The notes below the pieces were generated by a model, which worked only from the letters and a program-made list of their open reading frames with translations, searched no databases and was not told where the DNA came from. The position numbers were made by a program, and so were the translations under genes. Shown piece by piece: positions 46,957 to 57,862 of a stretch of 64,000 bases of DNA. Position 1 is the first letter of the stretch. Each line of letters begins with the position of its first letter. Origin of the DNA: Lasioglossum baleicum (Eukaryota; Arthropoda; Insecta; Hymenoptera; Halictidae); the NCBI RefSeq assembly GCF_051020765.1, contig NC_134936.1:4277045-4341044 (forward strand), read 5' to 3'.

Positions 46957-47222
46957 TAATTTAGGAATTAGTCGAAAATATATATTATGTATGTTATTTA
47001 ATATAGTACAAACTAGTACAGTGGCCGAAATAATGATAGGTTCGCTAGCCGCATCGGCTGGTTTACTGCTTCTACTTCTATTTCGCAAGAATGTTTTCTA
47101 TACATTGTGTAAGCAGTCAGTCGACTATCAACAGTATTAGTGTAAAGATGTACCTGTTTCAAAAATTCTTTGAAAATTATCGAGTACGAGATACGAAATA
47201 ATCTTAGGTTCACGGAGAAATA

Positions 47223-47302
47223 TTGGGTTGGCAAATAAGTTCGTTCGGTTTTTTACATTGCAATAAATCACAAAAACCGAACGAACTTATTTGCCAACCT
47301 AA
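47223..47302. mobile_element. 80-bp mariner-end miniature, copy 3
   Basis: ttgggttggcaaataagttc mirrored by gaacttatttgccaacctaa, TA flanks, nested in the Tc1 element. Exactly 80 bp. Confidence 0.94.
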
Positions 47303-47423
47303 TATTTAAAAATTACTATTGATAGAGCAATTTTTGAACGTTTTTGTGTGGTAAGTACACAGATTTATGAAGTTCAAGAATTATAAAAAATATTTTATGT
47401 TTGTTTAATATTATTAGAGCACA

Positions 47424-48411
47424 ATGACACGGGGAAATCGTTAAATGATAACGAAAAGGCCCAAATTATTGCTTTCCACAATATGAGTCTCTCTAACACA
47501 GAAATTGCAAGAAACTTGAAAAGCTCATTAAATGTCGTAAACAATTTTTTTAAATTAAAAGAAAAATACGGCAGTAAAAAATCTACAGATCATCCAAAGA
47601 AATTAACACATAGGGACGAAGATAAAATTTTTCAAGAAGCACGGCAAAATATGCTTAATGCCTCCAAAATAAAAATGATATTATATTTGCCAGTTGGTAT
47701 TTTCGACGTGTACAGCAAGTTGTGAGATCGAGTGGGACACTTAAATATTCTAAAAAAGCGAAAAAACCTCCACTAACTAAATTCCACAAAGTGGAGAAAT
47801 TAGAATTAGCAGAATATCATATGTCATGGACCGAAAAGTGGAAGACGGTGATTTTTTCTGATGGAAAAAGATTTAATTTGGACGGCCCAGATGGGTATTA
47901 ATATTACCTGCACGATCTGCATGATGAAAAAGTGTAAAAATGACAAGAGTACATGGAGGAGGATGTGTAATGGTTTGGGCTGCATTCGGCTGAAACGGTA
48001 AGACTCCGATAATGTGGTTCCCTCCAAAAACCAATGCAGAAAAATATCGGGAACTATTGGAAGACGTACTGGATGAATGTGGCGACAAGATTGGAGGACC
48101 GAATTTAATATTCCAACACGATAATGCAGCAACAAATCGTGCAAAAACAATTAAAAACTACTTTGAGAGGGTAAAAATCGAAGTTTTACCCTGGCCATCA
48201 AGGAGTCCGGACTTACATCCGATTGAAAATCTTTGGGGAATATTAGCACGGAAGGTATACGACAATGGATGTAGCACTGTTTCAGAATTGAAAAATGGGA
48301 TTAGAGAGGCGTGGTCTGAAATTACATTAGAAACATTATAAAAATTAATTTAATCAATTCCACGCAGAATATTTGAAGTTATAAAACACAAAGGTGGTTC
48401 AACTTAGTACT
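47424..48411 (+). pseudogene. Tc1 transposase, DD34E, broken
   Basis: The ATG at 47424 is followed within about 15 bp by a one-base loss. The helix-turn-helix reads MSLSNTEIARNLKSS (47483). A second frameshift near 47700 is followed by VIFSDGKRFNLDGPDG with the first catalytic Asp, then stops near 47899, 47936 and 47990. The last part has FQHDNAATNRAK with the second Asp and SPDLHPIENLWG with the Glu, 34 residues apart, as in Tc1. Further stops near 48339 precede the usual KHKGGST end. Length fits a full Tc1 transposase (about 340 aa). All three catalytic residues are kept. Confidence 0.93.
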
Positions 48412-48830
48412 GAATTACTTTTATCTTTTCCTTTTTTTAATATTTTATGTGAAAATACATAATGAATCTATGTTTATTTCGCAACTAAAATTCACGTGTT
48501 GTAATAGAAAATTTGTAATCGACATTAATTAACATTGTGTTATTCAATTGAGCTGTGTATTTTCTTAATTTTAATAGATTGAATAAATAATAATAAGAAA
48601 AATCCTTAATAAAATACTGCATTAAACACAGCATTATGTCAACAAATTGAAGTGAACCTATCATTATTTCGGTCATTGTATGTGTAGGACCAAAGAGGAC
48701 ATAAAGTTTATAATAATGACAGAGAAAATTAAATAACTTTTTTATCGATTGCGGAAATTATGTTGACAGCATCAAAAATTCGTAATTGAGTGTATTCTTA
48801 ACAATAAAACGACATAATGAATATGAAAGA

Positions 48831-49295
48831 TAGCCTTTGTTTCTTATATGACCTCTTCAAGTCTTCTAGGCATATTTTCAAACAATATATTTCGAACATT
48901 TTCGTAAATATTATTCCAAGCACTCAGTTGTGCTTGTTTAAAAACTGATTTATTATTCCGAAATTTCTCACTTACACTTCGATCTAACAATAAGTGATCC
49001 CACAGGTGATCAATTATATTCAAATTAAGGCTTTTGAGGGGTCATGGTGACAATTTAACATCATTTTCACTGAAATGTCGCTAGTTTGCATTTATGTTTG
49101 GGGTCGTTACCTTGCTGGAAAATATATTCACCGTGGATGTTCATTTTTATTATTGAATCTTGTAAATTCTGTTGCAAAATATTTATACTCTGCTACTGTT
49201 AGTATCCCGTCTATAAAGTGCCAATTGCCAACACCATTTGCAGAAACACAAGCCCAAACCCATACTGATTCTCCACCAAGCATTACTGTAGGCGT
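48831..49295 (-). pseudogene. Tc1-type transposase remnant
   Basis: The minus strand reads MLGGESVWVWACVSANGVG, a stop, then FQQGNDPKHK, where Tc1 enzymes have FQQDNDPKH, so the second catalytic Asp is Gly. It then reads SENDVKLSPWPLKSLNLNI with IIDH in place of PIEH, and ends MPRRLEEVI. Several stops. Its 5' side is cut by the element at 49302. Confidence 0.85.
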
Positions 49296-49301
49296 TATCA
49301 C

Positions 49302-49494
49302 TAGACTGCGGAACTTTATGCAAAATAAAAATTGTTTGCGTCAACTACTACAAACATGGGCCAAGTAATAATTTCTTTCATTCTTTAATAATGTTCATAA
49401 GCTGCAACTAATTGATGTTCTTAAATTTTTAGAATTTGTTGTTTTAAATTGCACCTACCCATTTTTGTCATAAATGCATAAAATCCGCAGTCTA
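49302..49494. mobile_element. TAGACTGCGGAT-family element in Tc1 remnant
   Basis: tagactgcggaactttatgc at 49302 and gcataaaatccgcagtcta at 49494, about 193 bp, flanked by decayed transposase sequence. Confidence 0.9.
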
Positions 49495-49543
49495 GTTGTC
49501 ACCGTTGACTTAAAGCATTAACGTTGCTTTCTACATACATACA

Positions 49544-49791
49544 GATTTAAAAATATTGTAGAAAATTGCTGGGCCCATTTAGCCAAATCGGTATATGCCG
49601 GCGGAAGACAATTTCGAATCCTCGGCGAATTACAAACCTTTATTGAACGAAACTGGGCATCGTTAAGCAGAAACGTGGTTAAAAAATTATATAAATCTAT
49701 ACCGAAACGTTTATTCCAAATTATACAGACAAAAGGCAGAGTTACAAAATATTCAGACATTATTTTTTTATACACATACTTTATTTTTTAG
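49544..49791 (+). pseudogene. Tc1-type transposase C-terminal remnant
   Basis: Continuous frame: IVENCWAHLAKSVYAGGRQF near the start, SIPKRLFQIIQTKGRVTKY near the end, stop at 49789-49791. This is the C-terminal block after the catalytic Glu of Tc1 enzymes (E of IVENCW). A probable right terminus, gtgcgctatcttttcgacgc, follows at about 49804. Opposite strand to the remnant at 48831, so two elements meet here. Confidence 0.85.
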
Positions 49792-49804
49792 TTATTTAAG
49801 AAAC

Positions 49805-50325
49805 GTGCGCTATCTTTTCGACGCACCGATTTTTCGTTTAATGTTACATATTTTCCAATAAAATTGTTTCTTCTCGTGATAAATGCGTAGAAACATACTG
49901 AAATAATTTTTTATTCTTATTACCCAGTGTCCAGGTCACAAACAATGTAATATAACTACTTGAGAAGCTAAAAAACCATTTATCTGTATAATGTGCTATC
50001 TTTTTATCGCGGATTGTATGAGCATTCGCATTCGATTTCACGTTCACGGTCACGGCCATTGGTAAGAGAAGATCGTCTGCGAAGCAAACAGCAAAAATGT
50101 TTCAACATTTATTTGCTTTGGCGATGCACGGTAGCATGTGTATTAGATATGTGTATTCCAAGGTGCTGAGAAATGATACGAACCGATCGCATGAATTGCG
50201 TTTAGAGAGCTAGAGGAATCTGTTGAACATGTGTTCATTCAATTCACTAAAACGCAATTGACAAAAGACCTATTTGTAGTTACTTGATTGTCTTATACAT
50301 AGCAGACGGTCTACTGAATAATAAT
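49805..50325. other. Tc1-type end fragments, no gene
   Basis: gtgctatctttttatcgcgg near 49990 repeats the terminus seen at 49804 and 21820. Otherwise unclassified. Confidence 0.4.
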
Positions 50326-50502
50326 TAGACTGCGGATCTCGATGCTTTTATGAAGAAATTGGTTGGGTGAAATATAAAACAGTATAAAACAGTATATTTT
50401 ATAATGGTCTAATAATAATCCATCGTCCTTTACAGCTGTAATCCTAGCACTTTTAAAATATTTTCAAAAACCATAATTATAGCATAAAGATCCGCAAGTC
50501 TA
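50326..50502. mobile_element. TAGACTGCGGAT-family element
   Basis: Ends tagactgcggatctcgatgc and gcataaagatccgcaagtct; about 177 bp. Confidence 0.85.
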
Positions 50503-51465
50503 CTCATCACCTTCGAAGTTTCTGAAATCGAAGCTTCAAAATCTTTGTCCTTCGAAGGAAAATAATTAGTGTATTAAAAAAGTATATGTTCCTAATAAAA
50601 AAAAAACGTAGGTCACCTTCAAGTGACCTCTATATGTCCATCTACAGAAAAACGATTTACACAGGATCGTGCCCCCTCGAAACCATTCACCGTTCATCGA
50701 AACTGTCTTTTTATATAATACATAGCATTAAAACCGGCCACCCTGTACATATATTACAAAAACGTGACTGAAAACTTCTATAGACACATTGTTGTTATTT
50801 CTATAAAATAATGTAAAATAGTCGCTTCTCGTGCACCGTAAACCTAGTGTCAAAAATGAATATCCCAATTCTGAGAAATAGTATTTTTCTTATTGTCCGA
50901 AATTCTTTTCACTAGCAGAAACTACTATGTAAAGTTTACATTGCAAACTATGTATTGTGTAACCATCTGTTTCCTTCTGGTTCTAGATATGTAGGCACAA
51001 AGTCGCTGTAAATTATCCATTGACGCACAGAAACATGCTGACTGTTAAGATAATGTGGTATTCAATGAGATTCTCGTAACAGTTGCCTTCCAGAATAATT
51101 GGCCGAATACACTTACAAATAGCGATACCAACACGACAGTCGCTAAAGAGTTTTAGACTTCATTATTTACGCGGAAAATTACCGTAATCGGAAAACCGAC
51201 TGGAAATTTGTATACCGATTTTAAAAATTTAGCAAGCAGGCGTGCGATTCAATTCAAGACGGCTGACGCGTCTGATTGCAACCAATCGGCTCTACTTACA
51301 AATTTATACTACCATTCTATATTAATTTTTTTCTTTGTACGAATATAAAATTGATATAATACCTCATACAATACTTAAATGTTTAGTAACTGATTAGATA
51401 CCAACGTATTTAATAATGTAGACAATATTTTGAATAATGGTACAGCAATTTTAATTCCGTTACGG
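50503..51465. other. No gene; fragment of TTAA-type element at right
   Basis: 51360-51465 is an inverted piece of the element family at 2383-2634 (minus strand: aattgctgtaccattattca). ggccaccctgtacat near 50735 resembles a CAGGGTG end. The rest is unclassified. Confidence 0.45.
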
Positions 51466-51993
51466 GGTGCTTTTTACTTTACCAGACTCAAAATTTGTGC
51501 CTTTGTCCTATAGATTATGATGTATTTGGTATGTAATCCAGTAGATTTGTACCTGGGGTGGCTGCAGTTCGAAGTTTCGATCCTGTAGGATCAATAGTCC
51601 AGGAGTTATGCTTGCTTAAAGTTGTGCAATCTACAGTGTTTTTGACAGTTAAGGGCGCCGCCATATTGCCGCAGATTGCCGCAGATTGCCGCCATACTGC
51701 GAGCAGAGCCGCCAGGTGGTAGTTGGTTGGTGATTAGGTTGGGTGGGGGGGGGGGAGGCGACAAGGTAAGTGGCTCGCGGTCGTCACTACAAACCAATAT
51801 GGCGGCGCCTTACCTATCAAAAACATTGCAGATTGCTCAACTTTAAACAAGCATAACTCCTGAACCATTGATCCTACAGGATCGAAACTTCGACTTGCAG
51901 CCGCCCCGGGTACAAATCTACTGGATTACATACCAAATACATCCTAATTTATAGGAGAAAGGCACAAATTTTGAGCCCGGTAAAGTAAAGTGC
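51466..51993. mobile_element. Foldback element, about 190-bp arms
   Basis: gactcaaaatttgtgccttt, ggtatgtaatccagtagatt and tttcgatcctgtaggatcaa on the left are mirrored on the right (51870-51985). The centre carries gcagattgccgcagattgcc and an 11-bp G run near 51746-51756. No coding sequence. Target duplication not resolved. Confidence 0.85.
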
Positions 51994-52104
51994 AGCCAAA
52001 TTATGTATTAACAACCATAACGAGATGCTAAAACTGTAAAAGTATAAGCATGGTATTTTATAATTTCTACAAGAAATCGGCATTTCAAAATATTTTTTAC
52101 TTTT

Positions 52105-53392
52105 TAGTCGCTACTAAATATTGCTGTACCATTAATCAATTACTAAACATTTAAGTATTTATGAGGTATTATACCAATTTCGTATCCACATAAAATTTCA
52201 AAAATCATAGGGAATGGAAACATTCTAGGATGGAAGGTGTTACGTCCCGGAGTCTGACTTTCGCGAAATTATCGTTCCGCGACCGATTCCCCTTACTGGA
52301 CGCTCAAATGCGATACAACCTTTTGTCCACGCGGCACGTTACGTCCGACGTCTGACTGGGAACCACGACTTTCGCGAACATGCGTATTCTACTTCACGCT
52401 TACAGGTAGTAGATTCGCCCCAAAGCGGCGGACGAGAACAGAGATAACTGAGACGGCGCGAATCTTCGCAGAGAAATATTTAGCGACTTATCGGACAGTT
52501 GAGTATAGCGATCGGTGAAGACAGGCAGGCTTCCTTTATGCGAACTGCTTTCGTTGCTCGCTGACGGCTGCAGTCGAATCAGGCTGGATCGTCGTAGGGA
52601 GGACGATGATCCTCACTCGTCCTGGGAAGGTCACGTCATCGGTGATCCTCGGTTGACGGGAGATACCCCGCTGTTGTCCTCCGTCTCACGCTCGTTGACG
52701 CGCACGAGCTTTCGTAATTGATAGCAACGAACGCGAATTGAATAGGAGAGTATCGCAAGCGCGAGGATGTAGGGACAAGAACTAAGCGAGACTCGCTTAT
52801 TAAATTAATAACTGGGAATATATTTGTAACGTATGAAATGGAAATTACAATGAATCAGAAGCGCGCGATATAGCAGGACCGCTCAAAAGGCAGATGAGAG
52901 CGAGGACTCGTCGGAGTCCGGACCGGGACATCCAGGAGGCGACGAGCCTCGCTGGAGTCTTGAACGAACGTGACAGACTGGCTGTCCGAATTGAACTGAA
53001 TTAACTGAAGTCTTTTTAGGATCGTGAGGTCGAATACATAAGTGTCTTATCTTCTACGCGATGTCTCGTTAGACATAACGCTACGGATGTTATGAGAAGC
53101 GCGATTAATGATTACGGTGAATGCTACGTGATACTGCTACAGGGAATACATTGAGATATGATTATTATACAAGGGTTAAGATAAGAATGGGTGTATGGTA
53201 TGAGGTGAGAATCGGATCTGATGAACGGAGCGAAGTATGACTACTTATAACTAATGAATATTCTTAATAATTACCGTTACAATATCCTACTCTTATTAAC
53301 TATGCTTATAACCTATGGCAACACGTCAGCAGACGTGACAGAAGGAATGTTTAATTTTCGAGTTAGAATAGCTCCGAGTGTAAAGGGTTACA
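52105..53392. mobile_element. TTAA-type element copy split by solo LTR
   Basis: 52105-52237 plus 53341-53392 align with 2420-2634 (aaatcataggga-atggaaacattctagg, then gaatgtttaatttt and ccgagtgtaaaggg). The 2383 copy shows the uninterrupted sequence. Confidence 0.82.
52238..53340. mobile_element. Solo LTR, 1103 bp
   Basis: Begins tgttacgtcccggagtctga and ends gtcagcagacgtgaca (TG...CA). The identical 5-bp gaagg lies on both sides (52233-52237 and 53341-53345). GC-richer than the surroundings. No internal region or second LTR, so one LTR is left after recombination. Ty3/Gypsy- or BEL-type retrotransposons make 4-6-bp duplications; the class cannot be named from the LTR alone. No viral genes present. 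Confidence 0.9.
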
Positions 53393-53429
53393 ATTCGGTT
53401 TCGAAGCTAAAAATCTGAAGAAATTCATA

Positions 53430-54075
53430 GGTGACATTTTAATAGCTAAAATATGCCTAAAAAATGGTGAAACATAAACCTCGATGAAATTTGGTACGAC
53501 TTTTATTTACAGTAAATTCTCTATAGATGCGAACGCATCGGGGGGATTTCTTCGCATCTTTCTATCGTGGTCCTACTTTTTTCGAGCTTCAATGCTTCAA
53601 AGGCCGAGCCGAACGTAGAGAAGGACAGCGCGTGTAAAGCGAGACCACGTGCGGGCCTTTGAACTGTGCCGGCGACTGCGACTCTCCGCGTCTCTTTCTT
53701 TTCTATACGCTGTCCTTCCTTGCGCCCGAAACTTCCATCGTCAATTAAACCACTAAATTCTGTTTAAATTATATCGTGTTTGGTATCATTTTAATCAGAA
53801 AAATTCCAGAAATAAGGTAGTGAAAGTCCAATAATGTTGGTGTAACGTTATGATGACTCACGGGCGTTTGAACTGTGCCGACGTGAACGAGCCGAGATCA
53901 GTGTATTAAGTTGGAGGGGATATTTTTTTCGCATCTATCGTGAAAAGATTTTCGCGTCTATCGAAAATTTACTGTATTTCGGTACTGCAAAGGCTACTAC
54001 TACTGAAAATAAGATTTTACTTAATTCCACTTTGAATTTGCCTATAAATATTGAAAATTGCATAAACATCCGGTA
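53430..54075. mobile_element. TAGACTGCGGAT-family copy with nested element
   Basis: gaaatttggtacgactttta and gaaaataagattttacttaa with cataaacatccgg match subtype 2 (38841). It is split by the element at 53510-53974. Confidence 0.7.
53510..53974. mobile_element. CAGTAAATT inverted-repeat element, TA target
   Basis: cagtaaattctctatagatg with cgaa is mirrored by cgcgtctatcgaaaatttac with tg ending at 53974, TA on both sides, 465 bp. The interior has GC-rich modules with gtgcgggcctttgaactgtg. Non-coding. Confidence 0.85.
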
Positions 54076-55263
54076 TCGAAACTAAAAATTCTGATAAAAT
54101 TCATAGATGTGCATTCTAATAGCTAAAATAAGCCTGGTTTTTTCAGAATTTTCAACCGAAGAAAATAAGACAAATTACAGAAAGACCTAATTTGCTTTGT
54201 CGCCCCATTACTATCCCCCATGTGGACATATAGGGTTGAAAATTGGTACAAAATATCTTCTTTCGATAAGCTACCGAATAGCCTATTGCAAATTCAAATT
54301 GATTTGGGGCACTTTTGATCCCCTTATCCGGCTACACAATTGATCTGTTAAAAAATGGAGTGCTTTGTAAGTATAAGTCCTGTAAGTATAAGTTCATGAT
54401 TCCTGTCTTAAAACATCTTTTATGTCTAAAAAAACATTGTGTAAAATTTCAAATGTCTACCCCCACCGATAGGGGTGACATTGAGGTAAATTCCCCCGCA
54501 CTTAAATGCAATTTGCTCTAAAACGAGAAAAGATATCGACATGGGATAAACGGAAAACAAAAAATATAAATACACTCTATATTTCAGATTTTTTTCAAAA
54601 TTTTTTGCTAAGAATTTATAATTGAAAATAATTAATTAAATTTTTGGGAATTTTTTTAACTATCTTCCCCTGGGTTGACACCGGTGCAAACAATAAAAAT
54701 CGTTTAGTTTATAAATACATACTATGCCATATGAGAACAAATACATTCCCATTAAAAATTTCTCAAATTTATAGTACCAATCTCTTTAAACTTACAATAT
54801 TTAGCTATTTTTAATATAATTGGTAGAAAACATTGTTTGAAAATTATTATTAAGAAAGGAACTGATTTTTCGCGTATATTTTTAATAAAACACTTAAAAT
54901 GATAAGGAGCCGTCAGGACCAAACTTTTTAAAAAATTCGGAGCATATCGACCATATCGCCCTACTTCAGAGCTTCTTCAGAAATAACACAAGGACAATAT
55001 GCGGCCTGTATGTGATTGGCTGCATTTAATACGTTAATTCTTTTATTTCAATAGAAACTTATTTGTCCAACTTGTGACGTTCGTGTGCCAGAGTATGAAT
55101 GAAAGGAACCTTTGGCAAGAGCCGTCAAACTAGCCGTTACGATTTTCGGGAACGGAGCCAAATAATTTCAAGGGAATTTCCCGCACTACGAGCACGCGTA
55201 CGCAAGGAAGCATCGTGAGAAACGTAACAGGGAAAGTAACTAGTACATAAATACACCAACGTA
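54076..55263. other. No recognisable gene
   Basis: AT-rich. The short frame at 54315-54521 has no known domain. Nothing further supported. Confidence 0.4.
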
Positions 55264-55800
55264 CAGTGGCTCTTATTAATATCCGGACACTTAAAAGATG
55301 ATGACGTTTTTAACATTGGGCCATATGACTCGGATTTTTTTGAGAAGTTAGGACAAATAGTTCACTACATAACTGGAAACATTTATTTCAAAAATTGCTA
55401 TTCGTCGGAATTGCAGAGAAAATACTAAAAGTTGTTTTCTAGAACTACTTTCTGTGTTTCTACATATAAAAAATTTTAAAAACACGTTTTGTAGATCTGC
55501 GTCAATTACGTGTATTCTGAAAATTTCATTAAAATCGATCAATATTACAGTGAGCTACAAACGTTTAAATATGGTAAAAATCGTTCTTTCTGTAATTACA
55601 TCTTTCAATCGCTTATGTAAAATTTTTGAGAATATGCATAATTAATACAGATCTATAAAATTTATTTTTCAAATTTTCAATATAGGACAATTTCAACTAA
55701 TTGCAATTTTTTCAAAATTCTTTTTACGTTGTGTAGTAAACTAATTGTTCTAACTTCCCAAACAAATTCAAATTGTATGGTGCATTGTTAAAAAAGTTAT
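55264..55800. mobile_element. Tc1-type non-autonomous element, one clear end
   Basis: After TA, cagtggctcttattaatatc then cggacacttaaaag. The interior shares tttttttgagaagttaggac with the element at 40223 and is roughly mirrored at 55690-55790. Right terminus decayed. Confidence 0.55.
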
Positions 55801-56167
55801 AACACCAATAAAATTAAAAAGGACCTACTTTTATCCGCGATAAAAAAACTATAAACATATAATATTTTTTGTAAAAACAGGATACGAGTACTTTATTTTA
55901 ATTGTTCACTGACGGGGGGGGCATGCCTTCACCTTTTATAACCTGCAACAATCTTTTTGGAAATAAACTACTCTTGCCTTTTCAATAAACAAATTAAGCC
56001 CTCAGCATTGTGTACATTAAAGTGAAGCAGGATATCATTACTGCAACACAAAAATCACTAGGAACGTTCCTAATAACTGCGGTTGTCAATTGCATTTATG
56101 ACAAAAAAGGGTGGACGTAATTTCACCCTTTGCACTCCGTTGTCGCCGATATTGCGACATTGGAAAT

Positions 56168-56548
56168 ATGAACTTTAAACCACTCCTCAAAAGAATTAAG
56201 GGATCACTTGTGCGAACCCGAAAGATTGGTCCCACTTTACGTGATCATAACTCCGTCAAAAATTGCCGTATCGATGTCGTGAAACAATGGATTGAAAGCC
56301 TGCAGCCTCTAGTTTCAGATGCTCTGCTTCAAATTGTTGCTATGTTGGTTTTTTACAAAGTTATAGCGAGACGGTAGGCATTTTGTGCAACTTTGGAACA
56401 TCACACGGGGAGCAACACATTTTTTTGATAAACCGCGTTAATATCATTTGGAAGGGCTATCTTTCGTGTGTAAATTCTGTGGTTGTTGAATATTGTGCGA
56501 TTTTTTTTATTCGAGTTATTCAACAGGGAAGTAAATATTGGCTTTTTA
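56168..56548 (+). repeat. Interspersed repeat, inverted copy of 34075-34436
   Basis: High identity with the minus strand of 34075-34436 through tatttactt at the right end. It includes an 88-codon open frame shared in part with the other copy, without a known domain. Flanked left by ttcaccctttgcactccg, a TTAA-type element end. Confidence 0.82.
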
Positions 56549-56907
56549 ACTTTAACTGGCTCCAGAAAGCGAAAAAAGTATCGTAGAATCTTGTGCAAGA
56601 AAGCAATAGAAAGAGCGTTTCTTTCTCTTCAAGGCACTCCTTTTGTTTTTTAAATTTCATTAACATTTCGATATACCAGGTGATTCTCAAAATATGCTTA
56701 AAAAATGCACAATTTCCATTCTTCCTTTAACTCGCTATATCTCGGCGAGAAATGATCATAATACCATGATCCGAACGTCAGATTGGAGCAGAGATTCTGC
56801 CGATTCGATTGAGCACCCCGTGAACTCGCTGCGACAATTTTTTACCTATGGCAGCTGTGTTTGCAGTTAGTGCTTCGCAGAAATTAGCGCGCCGCGCCGC
56901 GCAGGCA

Positions 56908-57137
56908 CACAGTGGAAAAGGACCAAACTCGATTGAAAATCAAAGAACTTTCGATAGAAATGAGGAAGAGCGATGAAATTTTTTTTAATTAAAACTGAAA
57001 CTTTGCAGAATATGGGAGAAATAGGGAGATTATGGTACGAACGTTTTTTAACCTTGAGAAAATACGTTAAACATGTAGAATTTCAAGAAAATGTGGTTTT
57101 TCCAGTACCACGCGCGGAAAAATTTTTTTTTTAACAT
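56908..57137. mobile_element. CACAGTG-ended fragment
   Basis: CACAGTG at 56908-56914 is preceded by GC-rich cgcgccgcgccgcgcagg. The rest matches 23057-23293 inverted (tcaaagaactttcgatagaa, ctttgcagaatatggg). The other end is missing. Confidence 0.55.
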
Positions 57138-57235
57138 GCTATATATAATTTCCCGTAGATTTTTTCACGCTGATTTCAAATCTGGTTTGAACAAAAGAAA
57201 TCGATTTTGCAAAATCTTGAGGTCGTAGACAAATT

Positions 57236-57372
57236 TTGAGAGGTTTCAGGCTTTCAAACCATTGTTTAACGATATCGATACGGCAATTTTTGACGGAGTT
57301 ATGATCACGTAATATGGGACCAATTTTTCGGGTTCGCACAAGTGATCCCTTAATTCTTTTGAGGAGTGTACT
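57236..57372 (-). repeat. Third, shorter copy of the 34075/56168 repeat
   Basis: The minus strand reads tcaaaagaattaagggatca through cgatatcgttaaacaatgg. It ends where the others continue. Confidence 0.8.
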
Positions 57373-57412
57373 TTCATTTTGTTGAAGATTTATAAACTCG
57401 AACTTGTTTTAT

Positions 57413-57862
57413 ACAGGGTGTGGCCGGACGGGTAGTACAACCGAGCAGGGGGTGATACTACATGTAAAAATAAGTCGAAAAAAAAGGAACAACATTTTTT
57501 TGTTTGACGCTTCGTTTTCGCGAATTCGAGTTTGAAAATGCAGCGAATACACGTGCATAGGAATCGTCTGTCTCGTCTGACCATGATCAACCAATTCTAC
57601 TTTGTGCATATACTAAAGCAGGGAGTTCCAACCTATTCCCCTTCGAGAACTGCAAGCAGTGATGCGCTTTTTTCGCGCATGCGCGACTATTTTAATCTCA
57701 GATTGTAGGGCGCCACCGAGGCCGCCACAGTTCCCCACAAACTTCGGACGTAGATACGGTCCTGACGAAACTCGCGCATGCGCGAAGAAAGCGCCTTACC
57801 TACCATCACTGACTGCAAGGTCCTCACAATCGAACCTCTCTTCTCACTACCACGTACAGCCG
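57413..57862. other. CAGGGTG end and GC-rich unclassified stretch
   Basis: tacagggtgtggccggacgg at 57412 is a terminus of the CAGGGTG type with no partner found. 57650-57860 is GC-richer; its 125-codon frame (57659-58036) runs into the next element's inverted repeat, so it is not a gene. Confidence 0.45.

Larger units (their letters stand above)
47019..48678 (+). mobile_element. Tc1 element, 1.66 kb, both ends
   Basis: cagtggccgaaataatgata at 47019 is mirrored by tatcattatttcggtcattg ending at 48678, with TA flanks and TIRs of about 25 bp. It is full length with one broken transposase and an 80-bp mariner-end miniature in its 5' untranslated part. Confidence 0.93.
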
